The position numbers were made by a program, and so were the translations under genes. A model generated the notes under the pieces. The model was not told the DNA's origin. It saw nothing but the letters and a program-made list of their open reading frames with translations, and ran no database searches. DNA of 64,000 nucleotides from contig JAYRYZ010000009.1 of NCBI GenBank assembly GCA_041916775.1, forward strand, positions 98,771 through 162,770, in the 5' to 3' direction. The stretch is from UBA2357 sp041916775 (GTDB lineage Bacteria; Pseudomonadota; Gammaproteobacteria; Burkholderiales; Rhodocyclaceae). This document shows, one piece after another, positions 17,579-25,392 of this stretch (position 1 is its first letter; every line of letters begins with the position of its first letter).

Positions 17579-18382
17579 TCAGGGTTCGATTCGGGACAAA
17601 GGTCTGGCAAAGCGTTTGATCACCGGCAGCTGTTTGCGCAGGGCCTGGTCCACCAGGCGTGGCAGCAGGCCGTTGAGGCGCACGAAGAGCTTCTCCGGCC
17701 AGCCAAGGTAGTGTTCCTCGCGCTCGCGCCGGATGGCATCGACGAGCTGCGCCGCGACCGCCTCGGGCGCATCCATCGCCACGCCCAGTTCGGCGTTCAT
17801 CGCCACGACAGGCGCGCTGTTCATCTGCGTGCGGGTTGCGCGCGGCGCGACGTAGAGCACCTTCACGCGGCTGTCCGCGAGCTCGCGCCGCAGGGCCTCG
17901 GAAAACCCGCGCACCGCGAACTTGCTCGCGCAATAGGCGGCAAAACCGGGATAGCCGATGGAGCCGAAGGTGGAGCCCACGTTGACCAGCAGGCCGCCCG
18001 GCGCCTGGCGCAGCAGCGGCAGGACGAGGCGCGTGAGCTGCATCGTGGCGGTGAGGTTGATCGCCACCATGGCCTCGAGCGCATCGTCGTCGTGATCCTC
18101 GAGCAAGGTGAATTGACTCACGCCGGCCGCGTTGACCAGGCAGTCGAGCCTTCCGAGTGCGCGCGCGGCGGCGAGCACGGCCTCGCGGCCGGCACGCGTA
18201 CCGAGATCGGCGCCGACCAGCGTCACCTGGCCGGGATGAGACGCAGCGAGTGCCTCGAGAGGCTCGGTGTGGCGCGCGACCAGCAGCAGCCGCGCACCGC
18301 CGGCACAGAGCTGGCGTGCGAGCGCCTGGCCGATGCCGCCGCTCGCGCCGGTGACGAGTACGGTTGCGCGTGAGAGGTCCAT
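17579..18382 (-). CDS. Short-chain dehydrogenase/reductase in hemolysin-ligase operon
   Basis: NAD(P)-dependent oxidoreductase of 267 residues, classical SDR. Cofactor motif TGASGGIGQA at about residues 10-19; NAG-type segment LVNAAGVSQF; active-site Ser in VGSTFGSIGY and Tyr/Lys in YCASK (about residue 152). A long C-terminal extension (HYLGWPEKLFVRLNGLLPRL) is hydrophobic and could contact membrane or a lipidic substrate, as in some fatty-acyl or sterol reductases. Start at 18382 with GAGGA 8 bases upstream, 10 bp after the preceding gene. Context (AMP ligase, haem-oxygenase-fold enzyme) suggests it reduces or oxidises an intermediate of a small lipid-like metabolite; that is inference. Confidence 0.88.
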   Translation of the reverse strand: MDLSRATVLVTGASGGIGQALARQLCAGGARLLLVARHTEPLEALAASHPGQVTLVGADLGTRAGREAVLAAARALGRLDCLVNAAGVSQFTLLEDHDDDALEAMVAINLTATMQLTRLVLPLLRQAPGGLLVNVGSTFGSIGYPGFAAYCASKFAVRGFSEALRRELADSRVKVLYVAPRATRTQMNSAPVVAMNAELGVAMDAPEAVAAQLVDAIRREREEHYLGWPEKLFVRLNGLLPRLVDQALRKQLPVIKRFARPLSRIEP

Positions 18383-18392
18383 GTCCGCGTCC

Positions 18393-19094
18393 TCAGGCGA
18401 GCGCATCGACCGACTCACCGCGGGCATCGCACACGGCCGCCTCCGCAGTGTCGGTGAGGCTGCGGAAGATGTCGCCATAAAGGCGATAGACCACCCGCGC
18501 GGTATGCACGACGGCCGCCTTGTCGTCCTCGTCCTCCAGCCGGTTCATCAGGGTCTCGAAGAACTTCACGTGGTCGATGTCCAGCGCACCGTGCGAGTTC
18601 AGGTAGCTGAAGGCCCCCACCGGCAAGCCCAGCGAAGTCTGGATGACGCCGGCCGCGCGCGTCGCGAGCGCGATGCTGGTGCCTTCCAGCACATTCACCA
18701 TGCCGAAGAAGCTCACCGGGTTGTGGCGGGCAATGCGGTCGTACACATAGCTCACCATCAGCTCGGTCGGCAGCGCGGGTTGGCCGCGCCGCACCGCCTC
18801 CGCGTCGGCGCCGCACGCCGCGATGTCGTTGAGGATCCACTCCTGGTGGCCGTACTCCTCCTCGATGTATTCGGCGATGGCCTCGCGCAGCCATTCAAGC
18901 CGCTCCGGCAGGCGCGCGCCGCACGCCATCAGGAGCGGAACGGTGTGCTTCACATGGTGGTAGGCCTGGTTGAGAAAGGCGACGTACTGGGCGCGTGTCA
19001 CCCGCCCCTCGAGCGCAGCGGCGATGATCGGGGACGTGAGCAGATGGTTGCGCTCGCGCGTGGTCTGGTTCTGGAGATGCTCGAAGAAGCTCAT
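18393..19094 (-). CDS. TenA/PqqC-like (haem-oxygenase fold) iron-containing redox enzyme family protein
   Basis: Soluble all-helical protein of 233 residues. Acid/His-rich helices are visible: YHHVKHTVPLLMA (about 44-56), EYIEEEYGHQEWILND (about 75-90) and DIDHVKFFETLMNRLED near residue 180. They fit the metal-binding pattern of haem-oxygenase-like diiron oxidases/oxygenases and their TenA/PqqC relatives. Known relatives include UndA (makes 1-undecene from dodecanoate) and CADD, so fatty-acid chemistry is possible but unproven. The exact ligand set was not assigned by alignment. Its ATG at 19094 overlaps the ligase stop (ATGA), so it is translationally coupled to the ligase. Confidence 0.85.
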   Translation of the reverse strand: MSFFEHLQNQTTRERNHLLTSPIIAAALEGRVTRAQYVAFLNQAYHHVKHTVPLLMACGARLPERLEWLREAIAEYIEEEYGHQEWILNDIAACGADAEAVRRGQPALPTELMVSYVYDRIARHNPVSFFGMVNVLEGTSIALATRAAGVIQTSLGLPVGAFSYLNSHGALDIDHVKFFETLMNRLEDEDDKAAVVHTARVVYRLYGDIFRSLTDTAEAAVCDARGESVDALA

Positions 19095-20608
19095 GCTGGA
19101 ATCCTCTGACTGGGGTGCAGGTTGTCGGTATCCGTCGGGGCGCCGGTCGAAGCGGTGATCGCGACGACTGCGGCGTGGTAGTGCGCACGCAGCGCGGCAC
19201 GGCGCAGACGGCCATTCGCGGTGGCAAGCCCGTTGGCGGGTGTGAAGGCCTGCTCGGCACGCAGCACGCGGTGCGCGCGGGCGTAATCGGGCAGGGTCGC
19301 GTTGATGCTCGCCACCGCTGCGGCAAGGTCGGCATCGCTGCAGGCCGGGTCGCGCGGCACGAGTACCGCGAGGTTCTCCGCCAGCGCCTCGCCGTAGAGC
19401 CAGGCCTGGGCGATGGCGCCGTGCTGGGTGAGCTCGGACTCCACCCACTCGGGATTCACGTTGCGGCCGTAGGCGGTCACGAACTGATGTTTCTTGCGTC
19501 CGTGCAGCACCAGGAAGTCGCCATCGAAGCGGCCGAGGTCGCCGGTGCCCCACCAGCCATCGGCCTGCGCATCCGCCGGCTCGCCGAGATAGCCGCGCAT
19601 GCACGCCCCGCGCACCAGGACCTCGCCATCGTCTGCAAGCCGCAGTTCGGCATGCGGCAAGGCGCGGCCGACGGTGCCGATGCGCCGCGCCTGCGGCGTG
19701 TTGAGACACACCACCGATGCACACTCGGAGAGGCCGTAGCCCTCGAACACGGGCAAACCGAGCGCATCCGCACGCTCCAGAAGCTGCGGCGCCACCCGCC
19801 CGCCCCCCACCGCGATGAAGCGCAGGCTGTCCGGCAGGGCCGCACCGCGTTCGGCCGCCATGACGAGGCCGAGCAGGAGCTGCGGCAACAGAATCACGCT
19901 GTTCGGCCGGCAGTCGTGCAAACAGGCGATGAAGCGCGCCACATCGAAGCCGCTCGCGCCCTTGAGGCCCACCGCCTCCAGCGGCGGCACATCCACGCAC
20001 GCCCCGGCGAGCAGCGGCGCATAGACGCCGGCGATGTTCTCCAGCAGCGTGGCCAGCGGCAGCACACACAGGTGGCGGGCGATCGCACACTCCGCGCTGG
20101 CGTCGGTGAGGCTACGCGCTACCGCAAACAGGGTCTCGGCGTCGAGGCACACGCCCTTGGGCTGACCGGTGGTGCCGGAGGTATAGGTGATCTTGCAGGT
20201 GCCGGCCGGCAACGCGGGCGCCGCGAAACCCGCACGCTGCAGGATGCCGAGCTGCACGGCCGAGAAGCCGAAACCCGCAAAGAGCGCGTCCCAGCCGGGT
20301 GCTGCGATGACCGTATCCACCCCGGCGCTGTCCACCGCGTGGCGCTGCTGTCCCGGCGCGAAAAAGCCCGGCAGCGGCACGCACACCCTGTCCGAGCACA
20401 AGAGCGCGAGGTCCCACAGCACCCAGTCGATGCCGTTGTCGAGCGCCAGCGCCACACGCTGCGCACCCAGGCTGTCGAGCAATGCGATCCGCTCGGCGAT
20501 CGCGGCTGCGATGTCGGCGTAGCGCAGTACCTGCCCGTTCGCGCGCAGCGCCGGCTTGGTCGCATGCCGGACGAGCGCGAGCAGGAGTGTGTCAGGCGCA
20601 GAGAGCAT
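19091..20608 (-). CDS. AMP-forming acyl ligase/synthetase (ANL superfamily)
   Basis: Adenylating enzyme of 505 residues that activates a carboxylic acid with ATP, then probably transfers it to CoA or another acceptor. Diagnostic motifs: ATP-binding ITYTSGTTGQPKGVCLD (about residues 155-171), VFEGYGLSECASVVCLN, the hinge-region GWWGTGDLGRFDGDFLVLHG, and C-terminal GRNVNPEWVESEL. The final catalytic Lys is plausibly in FTPANGLATANGRLRR, but here the usual TxxGKxxR reads TANGRLRR, so the Lys appears replaced. That could mean adenylate formation without full CoA ligation. Start at 20608 with GGAG 8 bases upstream, overlapping the hemolysin gene by 17 bases. Confidence 0.87.
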   Translation of the reverse strand: MLSAPDTLLLALVRHATKPALRANGQVLRYADIAAAIAERIALLDSLGAQRVALALDNGIDWVLWDLALLCSDRVCVPLPGFFAPGQQRHAVDSAGVDTVIAAPGWDALFAGFGFSAVQLGILQRAGFAAPALPAGTCKITYTSGTTGQPKGVCLDAETLFAVARSLTDASAECAIARHLCVLPLATLLENIAGVYAPLLAGACVDVPPLEAVGLKGASGFDVARFIACLHDCRPNSVILLPQLLLGLVMAAERGAALPDSLRFIAVGGGRVAPQLLERADALGLPVFEGYGLSECASVVCLNTPQARRIGTVGRALPHAELRLADDGEVLVRGACMRGYLGEPADAQADGWWGTGDLGRFDGDFLVLHGRKKHQFVTAYGRNVNPEWVESELTQHGAIAQAWLYGEALAENLAVLVPRDPACSDADLAAAVASINATLPDYARAHRVLRAEQAFTPANGLATANGRLRRAALRAHYHAAVVAITASTGAPTDTDNLHPSQRIPA

Positions 20609-21290
20609 GGCGGCGCTCCGGCAGTTGTGCGGCGGGGAACGCAACCGCGACCGAGGCGGCGTCGAGCACACCCAGGGTCGTCAGATGGCGATGGCCGCCG
20701 GCGATCTCGCCGAACATCACCTGCGGCTGGCTGTCGTAGTAGCTACCCCAGTCGGGTGCCTCCTCGCCCATGCGCGCGCGCTCGGCAGGTCCGAGCGCAA
20801 GGGGCGTGAGCCCCAGGCGGCGGAAGCTGTTCACCAGCACCCGCGTGCCGGTGAACACCACCCAGCGATAGCCCTGCCCCGCCAGCCAGCCGGTAAGCGC
20901 CACGATCATCAGCCGCGCCGTGCCCAGCCCCTGCGCAGCCAGGTTGCCGATCTCGATGATCTCGTCGCGCGCGGCCGGCACGCCGTAGCGCGCTTGCATC
21001 GCCTGCTCGACCGGCACATCCAGATAGCGCTCGAGAAACAGGGTTTCGGCCCGTGCGGCGCGAAAGCCGACCGCACCGTGGAGACGCCCGTCAGCCGACT
21101 CCAGCCCGAACAGGCAAGGCATGAAATGCCAGATCCGCGCCTGATGCTGTTCGGCGAAGCGGCGCCGGATCAGGCTCTCGACCGCCGCGCGGCGGGCCGG
21201 ATCCAGCGCGCCGACAAGGCGCAGCCCATGTGTTTCGTCCTGGCCTGCATAGAGCTCAGGCTGCTGAGGCGACAACCACGACAATCCCAT
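20592..21290 (-). CDS. Thermostable-hemolysin-family protein (GNAT-like)
   Basis: First gene of the operon; 232 residues. It resembles the family named after the Vibrio thermostable delta-haemolysin: an early FAEQHQARIWHFMPCLFGLE, a central LFLERYLDVPVEQAM, EIIEIGNLAAQGLGTARLMI and VVFTGTRVLVNSFRRLGL. The last two stretches resemble the acyl-CoA-binding part of GNAT or N-acyl amino-acid synthases, so it may transfer an acyl group instead of lysing cells. The name should not be read as evidence for toxin activity. ATG at 21290, GGGA 6 bases upstream. A PmrA/QseB-like box starts 48 bases upstream of the start. Confidence 0.8.
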   Translation of the reverse strand: MGLSWLSPQQPELYAGQDETHGLRLVGALDPARRAAVESLIRRRFAEQHQARIWHFMPCLFGLESADGRLHGAVGFRAARAETLFLERYLDVPVEQAMQARYGVPAARDEIIEIGNLAAQGLGTARLMIVALTGWLAGQGYRWVVFTGTRVLVNSFRRLGLTPLALGPAERARMGEEAPDWGSYYDSQPQVMFGEIAGGHRHLTTLGVLDAASVAVAFPAAQLPERRHALCA

Positions 21291-21337
21291 GACGCATCCC
21301 GATGAAGTGACGATGCGGCGGATTGTGCGGTGCGAGA

Positions 21338-21354
21338 ATTAAGCCGGGCTTAAC
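21338..21354 (-). promoter_or_regulatory. PmrA/QseB-type direct-repeat operator upstream of the hemolysin-ligase operon
   Basis: Read on the minus strand, the site is GTTAAG-CCCGG-CTTAAT. The published PmrA/QseB pattern is two CTTAAT-like hexamers separated by five bases. The second half matches perfectly and the first differs at one base. The same bases also form a 7-bp palindrome (21339-21353). A -10-like CACAAT follows 10 bases after the second half-site, placing the box over the -35 region as in known PmrA promoters. The operon encodes a regulator of exactly this family. Confidence 0.6.
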
Positions 21355-21484
21355 TCCACTGCGCCCGTGTGATGCCGAAGGTTGCGGTCGCAGCGGTACG
21401 CGTGGTGGGGATGTGGCGGGTTGGTGGCCCGGCGGGCGGGCCGGTGGCACCGCAGTCCGGCGGGCGGGCTGCGGCGGCGCCGGA

Positions 21485-23302
21485 TCAGGGCGTGTCGATG
21501 AACAGCTGCGTGCTGAAGTCGGAGGTCGCCGGGCGGCTCAGCACCGGGTTCTCCTTGGCGTACTGCAGGAAGGCATCGGCGTAGGCGAGGAAGGTATCCA
21601 CCCGCCGCTCGCCCTTCACCGTGCCGAGCGTGGTGTAGCCGTCCTGGCCGTCGGCGATGAAGTCGTTGGTGATGACCTTGTAGCGTGCCGCCGGATCCAG
21701 CGGCAGCCACTGCCCGGCCGCATCGCGCACCTCCAGCGCGGTGAGGCGCGAACCCGCCGGATTGCGCAGATCCACGTTCCAGCGCAGGCCGCCCGCGTAG
21801 GGGTAGGAGCCGGTGCTGCCGGCTGCGACCGCGCTCATCGCATCCTCCACCGCCGCCTTCACCTCGGCACCGCTCATGTCCAGCGTCACCAGCGTGTTGC
21901 GGAAGGGCAGCACGGTGTAGATGTCGCCGACGGTGACGTCTCCCGCCGCCACATCGACACGCACGCCGCCACCGTTCTGCAGCGAGATGTCCGCACCGCC
22001 ATAGCGCTGACCCTGGCGCAGGAAGGCTTCCGCGACCAGTTGCTGAACGTCGCCACCGTGGGCGACCACATGCGCGTCGTCGTTGCAGCCGGCAAGCCTG
22101 GAGCGCGACGCGTCGCGCTGCGTGCCCGGTACCCGACGCAGGCACAGGTTGGCCGGCGACTGTGCGACCACCTCGGCGCCGAAGGCCACCTGGCGCGCCT
22201 TGAAGGGGGCGAGCAAGGCGCTGGCGCTTTGCGCTTCGGCGGTGATGCGAAGCTCGGGGCGCGCTGCGATGTCGGCATGGATCGCCGCAAGTTCCTCGGC
22301 GCTGCGGTTGCCGAAGTCACTGCCGATGAGTACATGCGGCTGGCCGCCGCACGCGGTGACGCGGCCGTCGGCATCGAAGCTCACCTTGAGCTCGCCGACC
22401 ACCGCGCTGTACTGCCAGGCCTGCACCACGCAAACCGGCTCCCCGTCCTTGTTGGAGACCTGCGTCGGATACGCACCGACCGGCGACAACCCGTAGGCCT
22501 TGAGGCCATCGTCGCCGAGCAGCGAATGCGAATCGCCGCCGACCACCACATCCACCCCGGAGAGCTGCGGCACCAGCGCGAGATCCTGGGTGTAGCCCAC
22601 GTGCGTCAGCAGCACGATGTGCTTCACACCCCGGGCGCGCAATCCATCGATCTCGGCCTGCGCAGACTCACGCTCGTCGAGGAGGCGCGTGCCTGCGTCG
22701 GGGCGGGACGAATTCTGAGTCTTGGCTGCGGTGGTCAAGCCAACGATGCCGATCCTCACTCCGTCGCGCGTCACGATTCGAGAGGGTGTGACGATGCCAG
22801 CGATCGGCGAACCCGCGCGCGGCGCGACGTTGGCCGACAGCAAGGGGGTTGCGCAGGCGCTGTCCGCGGTGAGGAAATCGGCGAACTTGCGCAAGCCGGC
22901 ATCCCCCGCGTCGAACTCGTGGTTGCCGATCGCCATCGCGTCGAAGCACACGCTGTTCATCAGCGCCGCGTCGGCCCGGCCCTCTTCCAGCGTGTAGTAG
23001 AGCGTGCCGGTGATCGCATCGCCCGCATGCAGCTTCAACACGTTGGCGTGCTCGGCCGCGAGGGCGTCCATTGCCGACTTGACGCGCGCGAAGCCACCCA
23101 GGCTCACGTTCACGCTGCTGCGCGCGGCGCCGGGAGCGGTGACCAGCCGCAGGCTCGTCGAGGCCGGATCGAGGTTGGAGTGGTGGTCGTTGACATGCAG
23201 GATCGCCAACTCGAGCGGCTTGCCGCCATCCGAGCCACCGCCGCAGGCGGTGAGGAGCAGTCCGGCGCTCAGGACGCCGGCAAGAGACATGATCGTTCGC
23301 AT
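21485..23302 (-). CDS. UshA-like 5'-nucleotidase/metallophosphatase lipoprotein
   Basis: Surface or periplasmic nucleotide-hydrolysing enzyme of 605 residues. The N-terminus is a lipoprotein signal with lipobox LLTAC (Cys near residue 20). N-terminal metallophosphoesterase domain shows the metal motifs LHVNDHHSNLDP, LHAGDAITGT, AIGNHEFDAGD and LTHVGYTQD/GGDSHS. C-terminal 5'-nucleotidase domain has the substrate-binding QNGGGVRVDVAAGDVTVGD and YKVITNDFIADGQDGY. One internal stretch (LCLRRVPGTQRDASRSRLAG) is more basic than usual. It is followed leftward by the hemolysin operon, with a 194-bp gap holding that operon's promoter. It may scavenge phosphate, given psiE nearby; this link is inference. 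Confidence 0.9.
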   Translation of the reverse strand: MRTIMSLAGVLSAGLLLTACGGGSDGGKPLELAILHVNDHHSNLDPASTSLRLVTAPGAARSSVNVSLGGFARVKSAMDALAAEHANVLKLHAGDAITGTLYYTLEEGRADAALMNSVCFDAMAIGNHEFDAGDAGLRKFADFLTADSACATPLLSANVAPRAGSPIAGIVTPSRIVTRDGVRIGIVGLTTAAKTQNSSRPDAGTRLLDERESAQAEIDGLRARGVKHIVLLTHVGYTQDLALVPQLSGVDVVVGGDSHSLLGDDGLKAYGLSPVGAYPTQVSNKDGEPVCVVQAWQYSAVVGELKVSFDADGRVTACGGQPHVLIGSDFGNRSAEELAAIHADIAARPELRITAEAQSASALLAPFKARQVAFGAEVVAQSPANLCLRRVPGTQRDASRSRLAGCNDDAHVVAHGGDVQQLVAEAFLRQGQRYGGADISLQNGGGVRVDVAAGDVTVGDIYTVLPFRNTLVTLDMSGAEVKAAVEDAMSAVAAGSTGSYPYAGGLRWNVDLRNPAGSRLTALEVRDAAGQWLPLDPAARYKVITNDFIADGQDGYTTLGTVKGERRVDTFLAYADAFLQYAKENPVLSRPATSDFSTQLFIDTP

Positions 23303-23353
23303 CGCGGGTTCAACCGTCTGTTAGGAGTCCCGCGATTGTGGCCGAGCAACATT

Positions 23354-23854
23354 TCAGTTCGTCGCGCTTGCGTCCGAGCCGGCACAGGGCTTTCTTTCCA
23401 CGCGCGCGGCAGACTCCGAACGCGTCACCATCCAATAGGTCACGCCCAGCGCGAGCACGACGCCAGCGATGCCGTAGAGGTAGGTCGGCTCCAGCACGCT
23501 GAAGTCGAGCACGATCACCTTGCGCGCAATCGCCATCAATGCCGTCGCGATCACCAGCTTCACGTGAATGACATCGTCGCGCAGATAAAGCGTGATGTTG
23601 GCGAAGATCTCGATCGCGATCAGCACCGCCAGAAACGCTGCGAACACGACGAAGATGTCGTTGAGGTTCAGCAACATGAATGGTGGCTCGCGCAGCTTCT
23701 CGTACATCACCAGCACCACATCCGCGACGGCCCAGAGGATCACCGCGACCATGAGCACCGCGAGCGCGCGGATGGCCTGGCGGATCACGAAATGGAGCTT
23801 GTCGATGAGCGGGTCGTCGCTCGGGGTGGAGAGGTGTCCGTCACCGTTCGTCAT
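23354..23854 (-). CDS. PsiE-family (phosphate-starvation-inducible) membrane protein
   Basis: Small inner-membrane protein of 166 residues. Four helices are visible: ALAVLMVAVILWAVADVVLVM, LNDIFVVFAAFLAVLIAIEI, VIHVKLVIATALMAIARKVIV and YLYGIAGVVLALGVTYWMV. The order and the charged FANITLYLRDDVIHVK loop match the PsiE family, whose molecular function is unknown. Start 23854 was chosen because AAGGA lies 8 bases upstream; in-frame ATGs at 23872 and 23896 lack this. It precedes the nucleotidase gene by 51 bp on the same strand and could be co-transcribed with it. Confidence 0.85.
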   Translation of the reverse strand: MTNGDGHLSTPSDDPLIDKLHFVIRQAIRALAVLMVAVILWAVADVVLVMYEKLREPPFMLLNLNDIFVVFAAFLAVLIAIEIFANITLYLRDDVIHVKLVIATALMAIARKVIVLDFSVLEPTYLYGIAGVVLALGVTYWMVTRSESAARVERKPCAGSDASATN

Positions 23855-23930
23855 GTCGCTTTTCCTTTGCATCGAAGATCCGGCGGCGTCTTGCACGACG
23901 CACGAGAGGACCCCGCCGGCTTGGCGAACC

Positions 23931-24338
23931 TCAGGTCTGCATCGCTGGCGCGTCGCCTCGCCAGCGGGAGTTGGCCTGTCGCACCAGCGAGAGTTCCTCG
24001 TCCGTGCTCACCCCGTCGGCGTGAACGATCTCGACGATTGCGTCGAGCAGCAACGACTGGAATGCCGGGTCGCGGATCTCGTCGAGCATCGCCGGCACGA
24101 CGGACGGATCGAGGCGCAGATGCACGCTGTCGAGGTAATCGGCCCCCATCAGCAGGTCATGTACGTACTCCTGAAGCACGCGGTCGAAATCCTGTCTGTC
24201 CATGCCCAGCCGGACGAACACCTCGCTGCGCGCGAGAGAATCCAGCTCGGCCTTGTCCAGGCCGCCATCGGCCAGGACGGCATGCGCGAGAATGCGGGCG
24301 GCTGCCTGGGTGCTGTCGGTCTCGTATTGCCTCATCAT
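23931..24338 (-). CDS. TerB-like tellurite-resistance-domain small protein
   Basis: Soluble helical protein of 135 residues. It contains two copies of the acidic TerB-type turn: ILAHAVLADGGLDKAELDSL (about 16-35) and IVEIVHADGVSTDEELSLVR (about 100-119). Both have the DG-x-x-x-x-E pattern found in TerB and in the N-terminal domain of DjlA-like proteins. It may bind metal or a protein partner; the function of stand-alone members is not known. It is divergent from the NhaR-like regulator and lies 76 bp upstream of psiE on the same strand. Confidence 0.65.
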   Translation of the reverse strand: MMRQYETDSTQAAARILAHAVLADGGLDKAELDSLARSEVFVRLGMDRQDFDRVLQEYVHDLLMGADYLDSVHLRLDPSVVPAMLDEIRDPAFQSLLLDAIVEIVHADGVSTDEELSLVRQANSRWRGDAPAMQT

Positions 24339-24495
24339 CGTCTCTCCTGTGTTGTTGCGGCGGTCTCGTGTCGCGCCGGTTAGCGGGTCGTCAGCCTTTC
24401 TGCATGACGACCTGCGCAGGTTACGAGATCGACATCAGTACAAAAAGTCGAATATATTTCTTCATAGCATCCAATTTTTCGACTCTGGAGCCGAC
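24339..24495. promoter_or_regulatory. Divergent promoter region of the TerB-like gene and the NhaR-like regulator
   Basis: 157 bp, markedly AT-rich at 24435-24480. Arms AGTCGAA (24446-24452) and TTCGACT (24478-24484) form an inverted repeat with a 25-base spacer ending just before the LysR-family start. This is a plausible operator for the regulator, but the spacing is long for a LysR box. Confidence 0.35.
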
Positions 24496-25392
24496 ATGGC
24501 CTCGCTCAACTTCAAGCACCTGAGGTACTTCTGGATGGTCGCCAAGGCGGGTAGCATCGCCAAGGCGGCGACGCAACTGCACCTCACGCCGCACTCGATC
24601 AGCGCCCAGATCGGAACCCTGGAAGATGCGCTCGGTGTCACGCTGTTCCACCGCACCGGCCGCAGGATGACGCTCACCGAGCATGGCGAACGGATTCTCG
24701 AGCATGCTGACGAGATCTTCTCGCTCGGCGACCGCATCATCGATCTGGTGCAGGAAGACGCCGAGCAATCGCCACTACCCTTCCGCATCGGCGTGGCCGA
24801 TTCCGTACCGAAGATGATGGTGTATCGGCTCATCGAACCCGCGCTGCAGCTCGAACGCCCGCCGCGTCTGGTGTGCCGCGAGAACACCCTGGCTGAGCTG
24901 CTCGGCGGACTCGCGCTGCACCGTATCGACATGGTGATCGCCGACCGCCCGATGCCGAGCGGGCTGGGCATACGCGGCTACAGCCACCTGTTGGGCGAGA
25001 GCGTCATGGCGGTATTCGCTGCCCCCTCGCTGGTGGAACGTCTCGGCAGCGACTTTCCCGCCTGCCTGGACCGCATGCCCTTCCTGATGCCCGGCGAGGA
25101 TGTCGCCTACCGCCCGCAGCTGATGCAGTGGTTCGCCGCAACCGGCGTGCGCCCGCGCATCGTCGCCGAGTTCGACGACAGCGCCCTCATCAAGGCCTTC
25201 GGCCAGGCGGGTGCCGGTGCCTTCGTCGCTCCCGCGGTGATCTCGTCACACATCTGCGAGCACTACCGCGTGCATGAGATCGGCCGCATCGACAACCTTC
25301 GCGAGCAGTTCCACGCCATCACCAGCGAGCGCAAGCTCACCCATCCGGTGATGCGCGCAATCAGCGAACAGGCGCGTGCTGCGTTTGCCTGA
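24496..25392 (+). CDS. LysR-family transcriptional regulator, NhaR-like
   Basis: DNA-binding regulator of 298 residues. N-terminal winged HTH: LNFKHLRYFWMVAKAGSIAK and LTPHSISAQIGTLEDALGV, followed by GVTLFHRTGRRMTLTEHG. C-terminal effector domain resembles NhaR, the sodium/pH-responsive regulator, notably the opening of the domain after EDAEQSPLPFRIGVADSVPK. No Na+/H+ antiporter gene is adjacent, so the target is unknown. ATG 24496 has GGAG about 7 bases upstream. Its stop overlaps the next start (TGATG), so it is co-translated with the MocR-type regulator, an uncommon pairing of two regulators. Confidence 0.88.
   Translation: MASLNFKHLRYFWMVAKAGSIAKAATQLHLTPHSISAQIGTLEDALGVTLFHRTGRRMTLTEHGERILEHADEIFSLGDRIIDLVQEDAEQSPLPFRIGVADSVPKMMVYRLIEPALQLERPPRLVCRENTLAELLGGLALHRIDMVIADRPMPSGLGIRGYSHLLGESVMAVFAAPSLVERLGSDFPACLDRMPFLMPGEDVAYRPQLMQWFAATGVRPRIVAEFDDSALIKAFGQAGAGAFVAPAVISSHICEHYRVHEIGRIDNLREQFHAITSERKLTHPVMRAISEQARAAFA

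Noticed and set aside
20592..21290. Treating the thermostable-hemolysin-family gene as a true toxin
   Set aside because: The family name comes from one Vibrio protein; sequence features and context point to an acyltransferase-like role.
21323..24523. A 1066-codon open frame on the plus strand opposite the nucleotidase, psiE and TerB-like genes
   Set aside because: Its translation is Arg/His/Gly-rich without domains, and it covers three well-supported genes on the other strand; such frames arise in high-GC DNA.
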